From positions 1-38,708 of IMG/VR virus record IMGVR_UViG_3300009136_000020: DNA of 38,708 nt; one strand, written 5' to 3'. Shown piece by piece: positions 1 to 5,827 of the stretch. The DNA is from a virus. The stretch's first letter is position 1; each line of letters opens with the position of its first letter. The position numbers and the translations under genes are program-made. The notes under the pieces were generated by a model that was not told where the DNA came from, did no database searches, and saw nothing but the letters and a program-made list of their open reading frames with translations.

Positions 1-152
1 CCCCTTAGTGCCGTCTCGATACACAACGCCGACCCGAGTCGCGTTTTGCCCCATCGCCGACCGCAAGCCAAAACCTTAAAGCGTGCGCCATGCCGTTCAA
101 CTTGCGCTTGACCATCATGTAGACTCGGTAACTGGACTCTGATCGTTGTCAT
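1..152 (-). CDS. terL: Terminase large subunit, N-terminal part (gene continues at 38708)
   Basis: This is the ATP-dependent DNA-packaging motor and nuclease. The frame starts at ATG 152-150 inside the small-terminase gene and reads leftward off the window. It encodes about 50 residues ending in the Walker A motif GRRWGKT (residues 31-37). The last partial codon joins in frame to base 38708, giving ETALRG-AWWVAPSYK, the usual spacing in this family. The joined gene (152 to 1, then 38708 to 37649) is 1212 nt, or 403 aa. It overlaps terS by 38 nt, which is common for these pairs. The ribosome site is weak (GAG six bases upstream), which suggests coupling to terS. The motif and the in-frame join are seen directly; the enzymatic role is family knowledge. 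Confidence 0.93.
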   Translation of the reverse strand, partial: MTTIRVQLPSLHDGQAQVERHGARFKVLACGRRWGKTRLGSALCIETALR

Positions 153-513
153 CCCAACTCAAGGCGATCTCAACTTCGCCGTTTACACTGATATTGCTCT
201 GTGTGCCAAGCCCAACCCGGTCGAGGATAGCTTCCGCTGCTCTAACTCGGTATGCTCGGTCATGGAGTGATTTCTTGAGCGCTTCCGCCGCGTCAATCGC
301 TGACTCTGAAAGAACCATGCCCGCTGCCTTGACCTGTTCGGTCAGTAGCTCCTCAACACACCATTCCAAGTCTTCCAAATTACCCCACCGATAGATTGAC
401 GTGTGATGAACTTGTGCAATCCGGCATGATTCTTTCTTGTTGTGCGTCAGCCGTGCGATCGTATACCGTTTTTGCTCGATTGTCGCACTTGCCAATACCT
501 CATCTATGGTCAT
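115..513 (-). CDS. terS: Probable terminase small subunit
   Basis: This 132-aa protein probably recognises packaging sites on phage DNA and hands them to the large subunit. Residues 15-45 look like a helix-turn-helix (KKESCRIAQVHHTSIYRWG). Residues 75-105 form a helical segment (AEALKKSLHDRAYRVRAAEA) of the kind seen before the C-terminal domain of TerS proteins. An acidic tail follows. It sits directly upstream of terL and overlaps it by 38 nt, which is the strongest argument for the call. Its start overlaps the stop of the coiled-coil gene to its right by 14 nt. Assignment rests on position plus a small-terminase-like pattern, because TerS families share little sequence. Confidence 0.72.
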   Translation of the reverse strand: MTIDEVLASATIEQKRYTIARLTHNKKESCRIAQVHHTSIYRWGNLEDLEWCVEELLTEQVKAAGMVLSESAIDAAEALKKSLHDRAYRVRAAEAILDRVGLGTQSNISVNGEVEIALSWDDNDQSPVTEST

Positions 514-778
514 TTTCTTCTTTTTCCTTAACCAGATCCCACCACGTCTTCATGTTGATCCCCTGTGTAGCAATCCCACAAAGCCGGTGAATTTTCTCCT
601 CAATCGCCCCGAGCCGATTTTGCAGACGCTCGGCCTCTGCCTGGATCTGGTCTGTACTCTGCTGTGCGCGTCCTATCAGAGTTCGTGTGTCCCGCGCGAT
701 CTCGGCCAGCTCCTGAGGGATGCGCTGCATAAGCTCAAGCAAGTATTCTCGTGTTGCAGCGTTAGCTTGCCGTTTCAT
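500..778 (-). CDS. Small coiled-coil protein
   Basis: This 92-aa protein is almost entirely charged helix, with heptad-like spacing between residues 10 and 70 (LLELMQRIPQELAEIARDTR and LQNRLGAIEEKIHRL). It has no signal peptide or membrane segment. The start at 778 has GGGGGC just upstream and overlaps the end of the preceding membrane/coiled-coil gene by 17 nt, so the two are translationally linked. It lies between the holin-like genes and terS. I do not recognise a family. A lysis accessory or a packaging accessory are both possible from context. Confidence 0.6.
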   Translation of the reverse strand: MKRQANAATREYLLELMQRIPQELAEIARDTRTLIGRAQQSTDQIQAEAERLQNRLGAIEEKIHRLCGIATQGINMKTWWDLVKEKEENDHR

Positions 779-1289
779 CTGCCCCCTGTTCGATCTCTGC
801 GATCAAGTCTTGAAATCCCCGATCGTCCCGAAAGTAGAGTTTCGCAAGCACATAGCCCACCGCGCCAAATGTGCGGTTTGTTTCTCTCAGAATCTCACAA
901 AGTTCCGCGTCTCGATGATCCTGGCGGTCAACCGTGAGCCTGGCGATTCCTGCATAGTCCTGCATAGTTTCGATTGCTTGGTTCGTTACCTCACGTGTGG
1001 CTGCAAACTGCTCGGTCAGCTGTTGCGCCGTCGATCGCCGTTCCGCGCGTTCGGTATCGTAAAGCTCAAGGAACCGCTCGACAAGCGACCGTGAATACTG
1101 GCTATTCTCTAGCAGTTTCTCCCGCGCCTGTTCGTCGAAGGTCGCTTCCGCGCGTCGTTCAGATTCTGTCAACGCCGACCGTCTAGTGATCAGGGCAAAG
1201 ATTCTTTTGCGCTCCAAGTACACAATCAGCGTAAGGACGGCTACGATGGTCCACGGCCCTGGGTTCTGTAGCAGCGTTGACAGATCCAC
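762..1289 (-). CDS. Membrane-anchored coiled-coil protein (lysis region)
   Basis: This 175-aa protein has one N-terminal membrane segment (about residues 12-25, WTIVAVLTLIVYL), then a basic stop-transfer stretch (ERKR), then a long helical, highly charged domain to about residue 120. The topology would put a coiled coil on one face of the inner membrane, as in some holin accessory or spanin-like proteins, but no lipobox or second membrane segment is visible. The start is GTG at 1289, four bases after the holin-like gene's stop, with no clear ribosome site, which suggests re-initiation. Function is unknown; the lysis role is inferred only from its neighbour. Confidence 0.6.
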   Translation of the reverse strand: MDLSTLLQNPGPWTIVAVLTLIVYLERKRIFALITRRSALTESERRAEATFDEQAREKLLENSQYSRSLVERFLELYDTERAERRSTAQQLTEQFAATREVTNQAIETMQDYAGIARLTVDRQDHRDAELCEILRETNRTFGAVGYVLAKLYFRDDRGFQDLIAEIEQGADETAS

Positions 1290-1293
1290 GACA

Positions 1294-1626
1294 TTAGTGC
1301 TTGGGATGGTGCGCTACTTGTGGCGGAATTTTGGCGGGCCGAAACTGCACAGCCATATCATAGAGCCCACACGCCGACAAGGCCACGACCGCACATCCCA
1401 GTCCCCCGAACACGACCGCGATCCACGGGACGGCCACAAGTGGGATCAGTCCTGACTCTATCGCAAAGGCCAGCATCCCGAACAGATCGCCCAAGGCGAA
1501 CGCCTCGACGATCAACCACTTGCCGACCACGCCCAGCTTTTTGGAGAATTCGACCAGGCCAATGATCAGCGGAATCAGCAACACCCCGCCGATGGCCAAC
1601 GATTGAAAATCAAATCCGAGATCCAT
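1294..1626 (-). CDS. Holin-like membrane protein
   Basis: This 110-aa protein has three hydrophobic segments, near residues 8-24 (LAIGGVLLIPLIIGLV), 38-58 and 63-85 (LIPLVAVPWIAVVFGGLGCA). A proline-rich polar tail ends in a histidine/lysine cluster. Small size, three membrane passes and a charged tail fit a class I-type holin, the protein that perforates the inner membrane to time lysis. The start ATG at 1626 is chosen over 1647 because GGGAGG lies seven bases upstream of it. It is the first gene left of a factor-independent terminator (1646-1671). No endolysin with a classical catalytic domain was recognised nearby. Confidence 0.6.
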   Translation of the reverse strand: MDLGFDFQSLAIGGVLLIPLIIGLVEFSKKLGVVGKWLIVEAFALGDLFGMLAFAIESGLIPLVAVPWIAVVFGGLGCAVVALSACGLYDMAVQFRPAKIPPQVAHHPKH

Positions 1627-1645
1627 GATTTCCTCCCATGACAAC

Positions 1646-1671
1646 AAAAAAGCACAGGGTTATTCCTGTGC
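1646..1671 (-). terminator. Rho-independent terminator ahead of holin-like gene
   Basis: On the minus strand a perfect 7-bp hairpin (GCACAGG / CCTGTGC, six-base loop) is followed directly by six T residues. It lies between the early/partition operon and the holin-like gene, so late lysis and terminase genes would need read-through or a promoter within the hairpin-to-gene interval. No convincing -35/-10 pair was seen there. Confidence 0.8.
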
Positions 1672-1707
1672 ATAGTATATAGGGTAGAATATCCCTAGGT
1701 TATAGGT

Positions 1708-1799
1708 ATCCCTGAGTCGGGATTCCGTTGATTCAAGCCGGGTACGGCGCACACGATACGGGTAACGCTGAAGTGTTTCAATCCCTGAGTCGGGATTCC
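1708..1799. repeat. Degenerate one-spacer CRISPR-like element
   Basis: A 19-bp sequence with an internal inverted repeat (ATCCC-TGAGTC-GGGAT) occurs at 1708-1726 and again at 1781-1799, a 73-bp period. The left copy is followed by GTTGATTCAAG and the right copy is preceded by GTTTCA. Combined, they would form a 36-bp repeat of the GTTTCAATCCC type found in many I-D/III arrays, separated by a 37-bp unique spacer (1738-1774). Neither copy is complete, so this reads as an eroded or minimal array. The stretch 1672-1842 has no convincing gene. Confidence 0.4.
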
Positions 1800-1842
1800 T
1801 TCCCATCCTACCAAGAGAGATCCCCCCAGCCTTGGGATATGC

Positions 1843-2124
1843 CTATGGCGTCGAAACCTGCGAGAAGTCAACATGCCAGACCCCACTTTCATCCTGTCGG
1901 ATCTCCGGCATGACCCTTTGCAATAGAATCATGGCCCTGTACGCCGAGTCCCACTTGCGGACCCCCATTAAATCCGCCACGTCACACGTCCGCATGCCCT
2001 CGCCGGCAAACAAATGACGGATAATCAAGCCACCCTTTTGAATACCAGTCCACTCCCCTAACCTGGCTCTATCTCGCATGCGCGCGCGCCTCATGTTGCT
2101 GAAAGGGATATACTCGCTACTCAT
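1843..2124 (-). CDS. Small winged-helix-like DNA-binding protein
   Basis: This 93-aa protein is basic at its N-terminus (RRARMRDRARLG). A segment at residues 38-75 (HLFAGEGMRTCDVADLMGVR) reads like the recognition part of a winged-helix or helix-turn-helix domain. Its ATG overlaps the stop of the upstream gene (ATGA at 2124-2121). It may regulate the late operon, since it sits just before the terminator and the lysis/terminase genes, but that is inference. No close family is recognised. Confidence 0.6.
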   Translation of the reverse strand: MSSEYIPFSNMRRARMRDRARLGEWTGIQKGGLIIRHLFAGEGMRTCDVADLMGVRKWDSAYRAMILLQRVMPEIRQDESGVWHVDFSQVSTP

Positions 2125-2501
2125 TGCAATACTCCTGCATAGCGCCTATCGTATTCGCTCTCGTTGACCACAGTCGCATGGGTACTGAGTCCGTACCACC
2201 AAACAAAGGGCTCGGGGACGTCGGCCACGATCGGGATGCAATCCGCCCCCTCTTGCACACAGTAAGCCCCGAATGGTCCCGAGTCCAATGCCCTGAATCG
2301 GTGCACCTGCCTGTCATCTGTGTAGACAGCGATCACGTCCCCACACTGGCCGCCGTATGTCCCAAAGTCCCAGGCGATCCACGTGTACACCGGATCACGG
2401 TCAAAGTACAGCGGGTTGTCAAATGTCGAACAGTACAGCGGTTGATCGTAGTAAATCCCGCCGTACCAGGTGACCACACCTACCAAGATAATCGTTGCCA
2501 T
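2121..2501 (-). CDS. Cysteine-rich, RlpA/3D-like beta-barrel protein (candidate cell-wall protein)
   Basis: This 126-aa protein has a short hydrophobic start (MATIILVGVVTWYGG) and paired cysteines near residues 24, 53, 81 and 88. Phrases such as GGQCGDVIAVYTDD, ALDSGPFG and IPIVADVP resemble double-psi beta-barrel proteins of the RlpA/3D/barwin type, which bind or cut peptidoglycan or polysaccharide. It lies in the run that ends in the holin-like gene, so it is the best candidate I can offer for a wall-acting lysis protein, but the catalytic residues are not certain. The N-terminal hydrophobic stretch could act as an export signal. It could instead be a secreted host-modifying protein. Confidence 0.55.
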   Translation of the reverse strand: MATIILVGVVTWYGGIYYDQPLYCSTFDNPLYFDRDPVYTWIAWDFGTYGGQCGDVIAVYTDDRQVHRFRALDSGPFGAYCVQEGADCIPIVADVPEPFVWWYGLSTHATVVNESEYDRRYAGVLQ

Positions 2502-2515
2502 GTTGGGCTCCCGTG

Positions 2516-2680
2516 TTAGGATTGACGTTGCTTTCTCAGAATCTGGTCAACGTCCCTGTGATACTCCCGGATCACGACCCCGCGTCGCTTGAACCATGAC
2601 CTTTGGCGTTGCCAGAAGTAGACTGGTATACCCAGGGCGATGGTAACACCGACGATCACAGTTGTGTATCTGATCCACAT
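2516..2680 (-). CDS. Single-pass membrane protein, 54 aa
   Basis: This short frame starts at ATG 2680 with GGAGG five bases upstream. It begins MWIRYTTVIVGVTIALGI, a single membrane helix (about residues 5-23). A strongly basic segment follows (WFKRRG), then a charged tail. The topology suggests a small inner-membrane protein with its tail in the cytoplasm. It lies between the partition genes and the beta-barrel protein. No family is recognised. The strong ribosome site and clean membrane/basic pattern support it as a real gene. Confidence 0.65.
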   Translation of the reverse strand: MWIRYTTVIVGVTIALGIPVYFWQRQRSWFKRRGVVIREYHRDVDQILRKQRQS

Positions 2681-2734
2681 AGTACCCTCCTAATCATCTA
2701 CTCTTTCAGTATCCTCGCACGGATCGACTTGGTT

Positions 2735-3010
2735 TCATAGTCCAAGCTCCGATAGCTTCTCTTTGGCCCGCTCGACCTGGCCCGAGTCCCCTGACTCTGA
2801 TACTGTGCTCATGACCGCCCCCGACCGTAACAGGTCCCGGATTTCTGCGATGCTGGCCTGCAGCTCGGCCAGCCCTACGCCGCTGCTGAGGTACTCCCGG
2901 ATCGCCAGTCGGATCAATGCGCTACGTTCGCCTGAAGGCATGCTTTCAAGCCACATGGCGATCTGAGAATCACGCTCGGGGTCATAGCTGAACGTCACCC
3001 GTTTGCACAT
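2735..3010 (-). CDS. Ribbon-helix-helix protein, probable ParR-like partner of the actin-like protein
   Basis: This 91-aa protein has a ribbon-helix-helix pattern at residues 3-45: a beta strand (RVTFSY), then helix-turn-helix around SGERSALIRLAIREYLSSG. A helical, acidic tail follows. Its ATG at 3010 overlaps the last base of the actin-like gene's stop (TAATG), so the two are one translational unit. Type II plasmid partition operons have this order: a ParM filament protein followed by a small ribbon-helix-helix ParR that binds the centromere and caps the filament. The role is inferred from the fold pattern and this arrangement. It could alternatively be a simple CopG-type repressor. Confidence 0.72.
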   Translation of the reverse strand: MCKRVTFSYDPERDSQIAMWLESMPSGERSALIRLAIREYLSSGVGLAELQASIAEIRDLLRSGAVMSTVSESGDSGQVERAKEKLSELGL

Positions 3011-3999
3011 TACCACTGTCCTTCCGCTGATAGATACATTGCAAACTTGTAGAACCCGCGCGCGTTTGCATACACTGGCTTGTCACTCACAACCGCTTGC
3101 CGGAACGCGGCACGAATATGACGGCCCCACAGGTGAGCCCCGCCGCCGCAAACGATCACCCGCCGAAATGTGGCTGCCCCACTGCCCCAGTACTGGCTTG
3201 CAGTATCCACGATCTCCTGGCCAATCTCGGCGATGATCGGGTTGACCACCGGCCCGAGATCTATCGGCTCGCCTGCATCGTACAACTCACCCGAGACAAC
3301 TGCTTTCATGATTTGATGATCACGCATCCGAGATAGACCAGGATGCGCATTGTCCAGGTACTGACGGACGGCCCTGCAGACATCCCATGCGCCCTTGTCG
3401 GTGCCCTTCGATTCATCCGGGATATCTGACAGACCATCGACCGATAGATAGTTGACCGTTCGCCCGCCAATGTCTAACACAGCCACCCTGGAGTCAACGA
3501 GCGATGGATCAGCCACATTGCCCCGTTCGTCGAGCAGCAGGTCAAGCACAGCGCCCCAGGCTTGAGGTACGACCCGAACGCCGATCACCTTGACCACCTG
3601 CGCGTATCGCCCCTGACGTGTGAAGGAATGCGTGCCTGTGAGCCTGTCGATGACCGTCTGTTTATCGCGCTGGTAATCGGCGATGGGCAGCCCGGTAACC
3701 AGGTTTACGGTTGTCTGTGTGGCCCTGGTCAATTCGCTGTATGCACCCAAGAAATAGATCAGCCACTCGGGGGAATTGATCCACGTTGCCGTCTCTTTCC
3801 TGGCCCCGCGCGTCCCTTTTTTGACCGCTTCCTCACCCAGCAGGTATGCCCCACCCGGGCCGTCTACGATAATGGTGCTATGACCGTTCAGTGAGAAAAG
3901 ACTCTCCCGAGGCCTCACAGCAAACGACGGAAACATACAGCGCCGATCGTCTGCAACCGCCTTGATGGAACTGAAGCCGCCGTCATATCCGATGTTCAT
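3010..3999 (-). CDS. parM: ParM/StbA-type actin-like DNA segregation protein
   Basis: This 329-aa protein is an actin-fold ATPase that would polymerise to push sister genomes apart. Seen directly are phosphate-1 (YDGGFSSIKAV, residues 5-15), phosphate-2 (VAVLDIGGRTVNYLSV, about 172-187, Asp176) and the adenosine loop (VIVCGGGAHLWG, about 281-292). Length fits plasmid ParM/Alp proteins. GAGG precedes the start by seven bases, and the next gene is a ribbon-helix-helix protein in the ParR position. An actin-like protein could also organise replication inside the cell, as phage actins do, but the paired small DNA-binding gene favours segregation of a low-copy replicon. Confidence 0.82.
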   Translation of the reverse strand: MNIGYDGGFSSIKAVADDRRCMFPSFAVRPRESLFSLNGHSTIIVDGPGGAYLLGEEAVKKGTRGARKETATWINSPEWLIYFLGAYSELTRATQTTVNLVTGLPIADYQRDKQTVIDRLTGTHSFTRQGRYAQVVKVIGVRVVPQAWGAVLDLLLDERGNVADPSLVDSRVAVLDIGGRTVNYLSVDGLSDIPDESKGTDKGAWDVCRAVRQYLDNAHPGLSRMRDHQIMKAVVSGELYDAGEPIDLGPVVNPIIAEIGQEIVDTASQYWGSGAATFRRVIVCGGGAHLWGRHIRAAFRQAVVSDKPVYANARGFYKFAMYLSAEGQW

Positions 4000-4171
4000 G
4001 GTTAACCCTCAATTCCCGCGCGTGATAGCATTTCTTCGCCCGCGTGCTGTACACATAGACGAAATAGTAGTTTTGCTCATTGGCAAAATCACCATTCCCC
4101 GCGTGCGAAATGACCACCCCCCGTTTTTCCGTTTTTCTGATCACTACCTGATCGCCAATGTGCAGTTTCAT
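3983..4171 (-). CDS. Small SH3/KOW-like protein, 62 aa
   Basis: The start ATG at 4171 is chosen because GGAGG lies five bases upstream; a longer upstream frame would run through a tandem repeat. The protein begins MKLHIGDQVVIRKTEKRGVV, the strand pattern of a small SH3-like barrel, and ends with basic residues. It overlaps the start of the actin-like gene by 17 nt. A second gene of the same style occurs at 9040-9294. The function is unknown, with nucleic-acid or protein binding plausible. Confidence 0.65.
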   Translation of the reverse strand: MKLHIGDQVVIRKTEKRGVVISHAGNGDFANEQNYYFVYVYSTRAKKCYHARELRVNHEHRI

Positions 4172-4180
4172 GTTATCCTC

Positions 4181-4246
4181 CCTGCCAGTATTACCCAGTA
4201 TGAACGAACCGCCCCTGCCAGTATTACCCAGTATGAACGAACCGCC
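4181..4246. repeat. 33-bp perfect tandem duplication
   Basis: Two identical 33-bp units lie head to tail (4181-4213 and 4214-4246), each containing CCAGTATTACCCAGTATG. The stop codon of the gene to the right falls inside the second unit, and the ribosome site of the SH3-like gene lies at the edge of the first. It may be a slippage duplication, or half of a small iteron or centromere set just upstream of the partition genes. Confidence 0.9.
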
Positions 4247-4457
4247 CGCCTGGCAGCGTCCTTGCTGGCACAACCTCAAACGCCGCCCCGACCGCTGTAA
4301 GCGCATCTTCGAACCCTCGTTGATAGATGTCTCTAAGCGCCTGCATTTGCGCCGTGTCCACCTCTGGCTCCAATGCGACGATCGGACCATTGCCGGCTAT
4401 GTGAACCGCGCCGAGAATACGTTGAATGTCCTCCCGAAAGTACATGTCTAGGGCCAT
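4224..4457 (-). CDS. Hypothetical protein, 77 aa
   Basis: This frame starts at ATG 4457 behind GAGGGAGGG. The protein is mostly helical in the middle (VDTAQMQALRDIYQRGFEDALTA) and has no membrane segment or metal-binding motif. Its last codons and stop lie in the 33-bp tandem duplication, so the original C-terminus may have been changed when the repeat arose. It stands alone between the large two-domain membrane protein and the partition cluster. No family is recognised. Confidence 0.6.
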   Translation of the reverse strand: MALDMYFREDIQRILGAVHIAGNGPIVALEPEVDTAQMQALRDIYQRGFEDALTAVGAAFEVVPARTLPGGRFVHTG

Positions 4458-4479
4458 ACCGCCCTCCCTCTCGTTTCAT

Positions 4480-4524
4480 CTGTCTGTCTGCTGTCTGTCT
4501 GTACCCGTATACACTCACAGACAG
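4480..4524. repeat. CTGT tetranucleotide repeat with hairpin potential
   Basis: Runs of CTGTCTGT at 4480-4490 and 4491-4502 are followed by ACAGACAG at 4517-4524, so an 8-bp stem can form. It lies immediately downstream (minus strand) of the 252-aa gene. It could act as a weak terminator or mRNA stabiliser, though no T-run is present. Confidence 0.5.
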
Positions 4525-4525
4525 T

Positions 4526-5284
4526 TTAATCCTCCCGAGGTGGGGGAGTGGTCCGCGCAAAGACGGCGATCATTCGCTCCCCGACCGGTGTCAACGTTGG
4601 CGTCGTGCGCTCCCCCCTATCTAGTGCCAGGCCGCGCCGCACAAACTCGCTCAGAATGTCCGGCCATTCATCGGACAGCCCATGATCTGCTGCCGCCCGA
4701 CCACTGAATTTGCATTGTCCTGCTTGCACATCTCGACAAAACGCATGAAATGTACCCAAGTCGGATACATCAAATTCTGTGTAGATCGTCTTGCGCGCAC
4801 TGACTGGCATCTCGCCTTTGACTGTGACCACTTGTCTCTCTGGCTCAGGCTGCTCCGACTCCCGATCCCGATACATATCCAGAATCGACCGCAGCAGTCC
4901 CCGCGCATGACCCGAAGTCACAAAATAGCTCAATCCCGATACCGCAGGGAACACCGCGAGCGGAACATACCACGGCGCCGACCGGACGAGCACCGTCACC
5001 GGGATGCTGATCAACATGGACGCTGTGCCGTAGGCGATCGCCTGCAACGCAGGAACCGCTACATCGGACTCGATTGTCTGCGGTCGGCCCATTTCCTGAT
5101 AATGGCCCTCGCCTGGCATCATCGCTGGGGGCAGTTCCCGATCGACTTGTCCGAGTGCGACCGCATCAAACTCGAAGCGTTGACCACGCCCACCGTTAGA
5201 CCGTGTAGGCCGGCCCGCTCTTCCCGCGTCGCTTAGAATTAGACTTGCCCCGCAAACAGGGCACCGGACGTTGTTTCGTGCCAT
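4526..5284 (-). CDS. Zinc-finger/transmembrane protein with C-terminal helical domain
   Basis: This 252-aa protein starts behind GGGAGGGG. Residues 8-11 give a CxxC (VRCPVCGAS), probably half of a zinc ribbon. Hydrophobic stretches follow at about residues 80-100 and 105-123 (YVPLAVFPAVSGLSYFV), which fit two membrane passes. The last 85 residues (from about TEFDVSDLGTFHAFCRDV) form a soluble domain resembling a winged-helix. Similar layouts (N-terminal CxxC, membrane hairpin, cytoplasmic domain) occur in phage and mobile-element proteins of unknown role. A membrane-bound sensor or regulator is possible but not shown. Confidence 0.6.
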   Translation of the reverse strand: MARNNVRCPVCGASLILSDAGRAGRPTRSNGGRGQRFEFDAVALGQVDRELPPAMMPGEGHYQEMGRPQTIESDVAVPALQAIAYGTASMLISIPVTVLVRSAPWYVPLAVFPAVSGLSYFVTSGHARGLLRSILDMYRDRESEQPEPERQVVTVKGEMPVSARKTIYTEFDVSDLGTFHAFCRDVQAGQCKFSGRAAADHGLSDEWPDILSEFVRRGLALDRGERTTPTLTPVGERMIAVFARTTPPPRED

Positions 5285-5304
5285 AGGACCCCTCCCTATG
5301 TAAC

Positions 5305-5451
5305 TTACCTGGAGGCTTTTCTTCCGCTCTCTGTTATCACTATCAATGCGCCATTCAGAAGCACCAGCGCAAAAGCCACCCCAGCGTCCAGATCACAGGT
5401 TGCTAGCGCAAAAAGACTAACGACGATCACAGCGATGTTGATTAGGCGCAT
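5305..5451 (-). CDS. Two-pass membrane mini-protein, 48 aa
   Basis: This short gene starts at ATG 5451 with AAAGGAG five bases upstream. It encodes MRLINIAVIVVSLFALATC, then DLDAG, then a second hydrophobic stretch (VAFALVLLNGALIVI), ending in a basic tail. The pattern is a membrane hairpin with a short acidic loop. It overlaps the upstream 49-aa gene by 10 nt. Holin-like or host-membrane-modifying roles are possible, but no family is recognised. Confidence 0.65.
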   Translation of the reverse strand: MRLINIAVIVVSLFALATCDLDAGVAFALVLLNGALIVITESGRKASR

Positions 5452-5591
5452 GGCGTCTCCTTTTTAGAGAACTCGATAACCCATGTCGGGAGTAAGCATA
5501 CATAAACTACTCGCGTTTCAAGATTTATATAGATCCCGATCCACAGATCGTACCACCGAAGGTAAGTTTTGATGTTCTCTGTGATCTTCAC
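5442..5591 (-). CDS. Small amphipathic/membrane-associated protein, 49 aa
   Basis: The start is GTG at 5591, with GGAGGG five bases upstream. It overlaps the stop of the zinc-ribbon gene as GTGA, the same coupling style seen throughout this genome. The product is rich in aromatic and aliphatic residues (TYLRWYDLWIGIYINL and VVYVCLLPTWVIEF), consistent with a protein lying in or on the membrane. Function is unknown. It is the middle member of a three-gene block of very small proteins. Confidence 0.65.
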   Translation of the reverse strand: MKITENIKTYLRWYDLWIGIYINLETRVVYVCLLPTWVIEFSKKETPCA

Positions 5592-5818
5592 AGTAGCCCT
5601 CCTGCTACCCACCACTCGTGGATCTGTCTTTTGACTCGTTCGGTATGTCGCTGCCGGGCCAGCCGCACAAGCCGCTTCATTTGCTCCCGAACCTTCCCCG
5701 CGCAACCTGGACACAATCTCGCATGGTTCGTGATCGCATTACCACAAATTGAGCAGGTCAGCCCCTGGCTATAATCCGGTCCGAGGTCCCTTTGCCAAAA
5801 ATCCGTCGTACCATGCAT
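5588..5818 (-). CDS. Zinc-ribbon protein, 76 aa
   Basis: Two CxxC pairs (CSICG near residue 22 and CPGCAG near residue 36) form a compact zinc ribbon. A basic helix follows (KRLVRLARQRHTERVKRQ) that would suit nucleic-acid binding. The start at 5818 has GAGG seven bases upstream and lies nine bases after the PP-loop gene. It is probably an accessory to that enzyme or a small regulator; only the zinc ribbon is certain from sequence. Confidence 0.7.
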   Translation of the reverse strand: MHGTTDFWQRDLGPDYSQGLTCSICGNAITNHARLCPGCAGKVREQMKRLVRLARQRHTERVKRQIHEWWVAGGLL

Positions 5819-5827
5819 CGGTTTACC

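Noticed and set aside
3003-3894. Plus-strand open frames opposite parM
   Set aside because: They are shadow frames of the actin-like gene, with no ribosome sites and no recognisable motifs.
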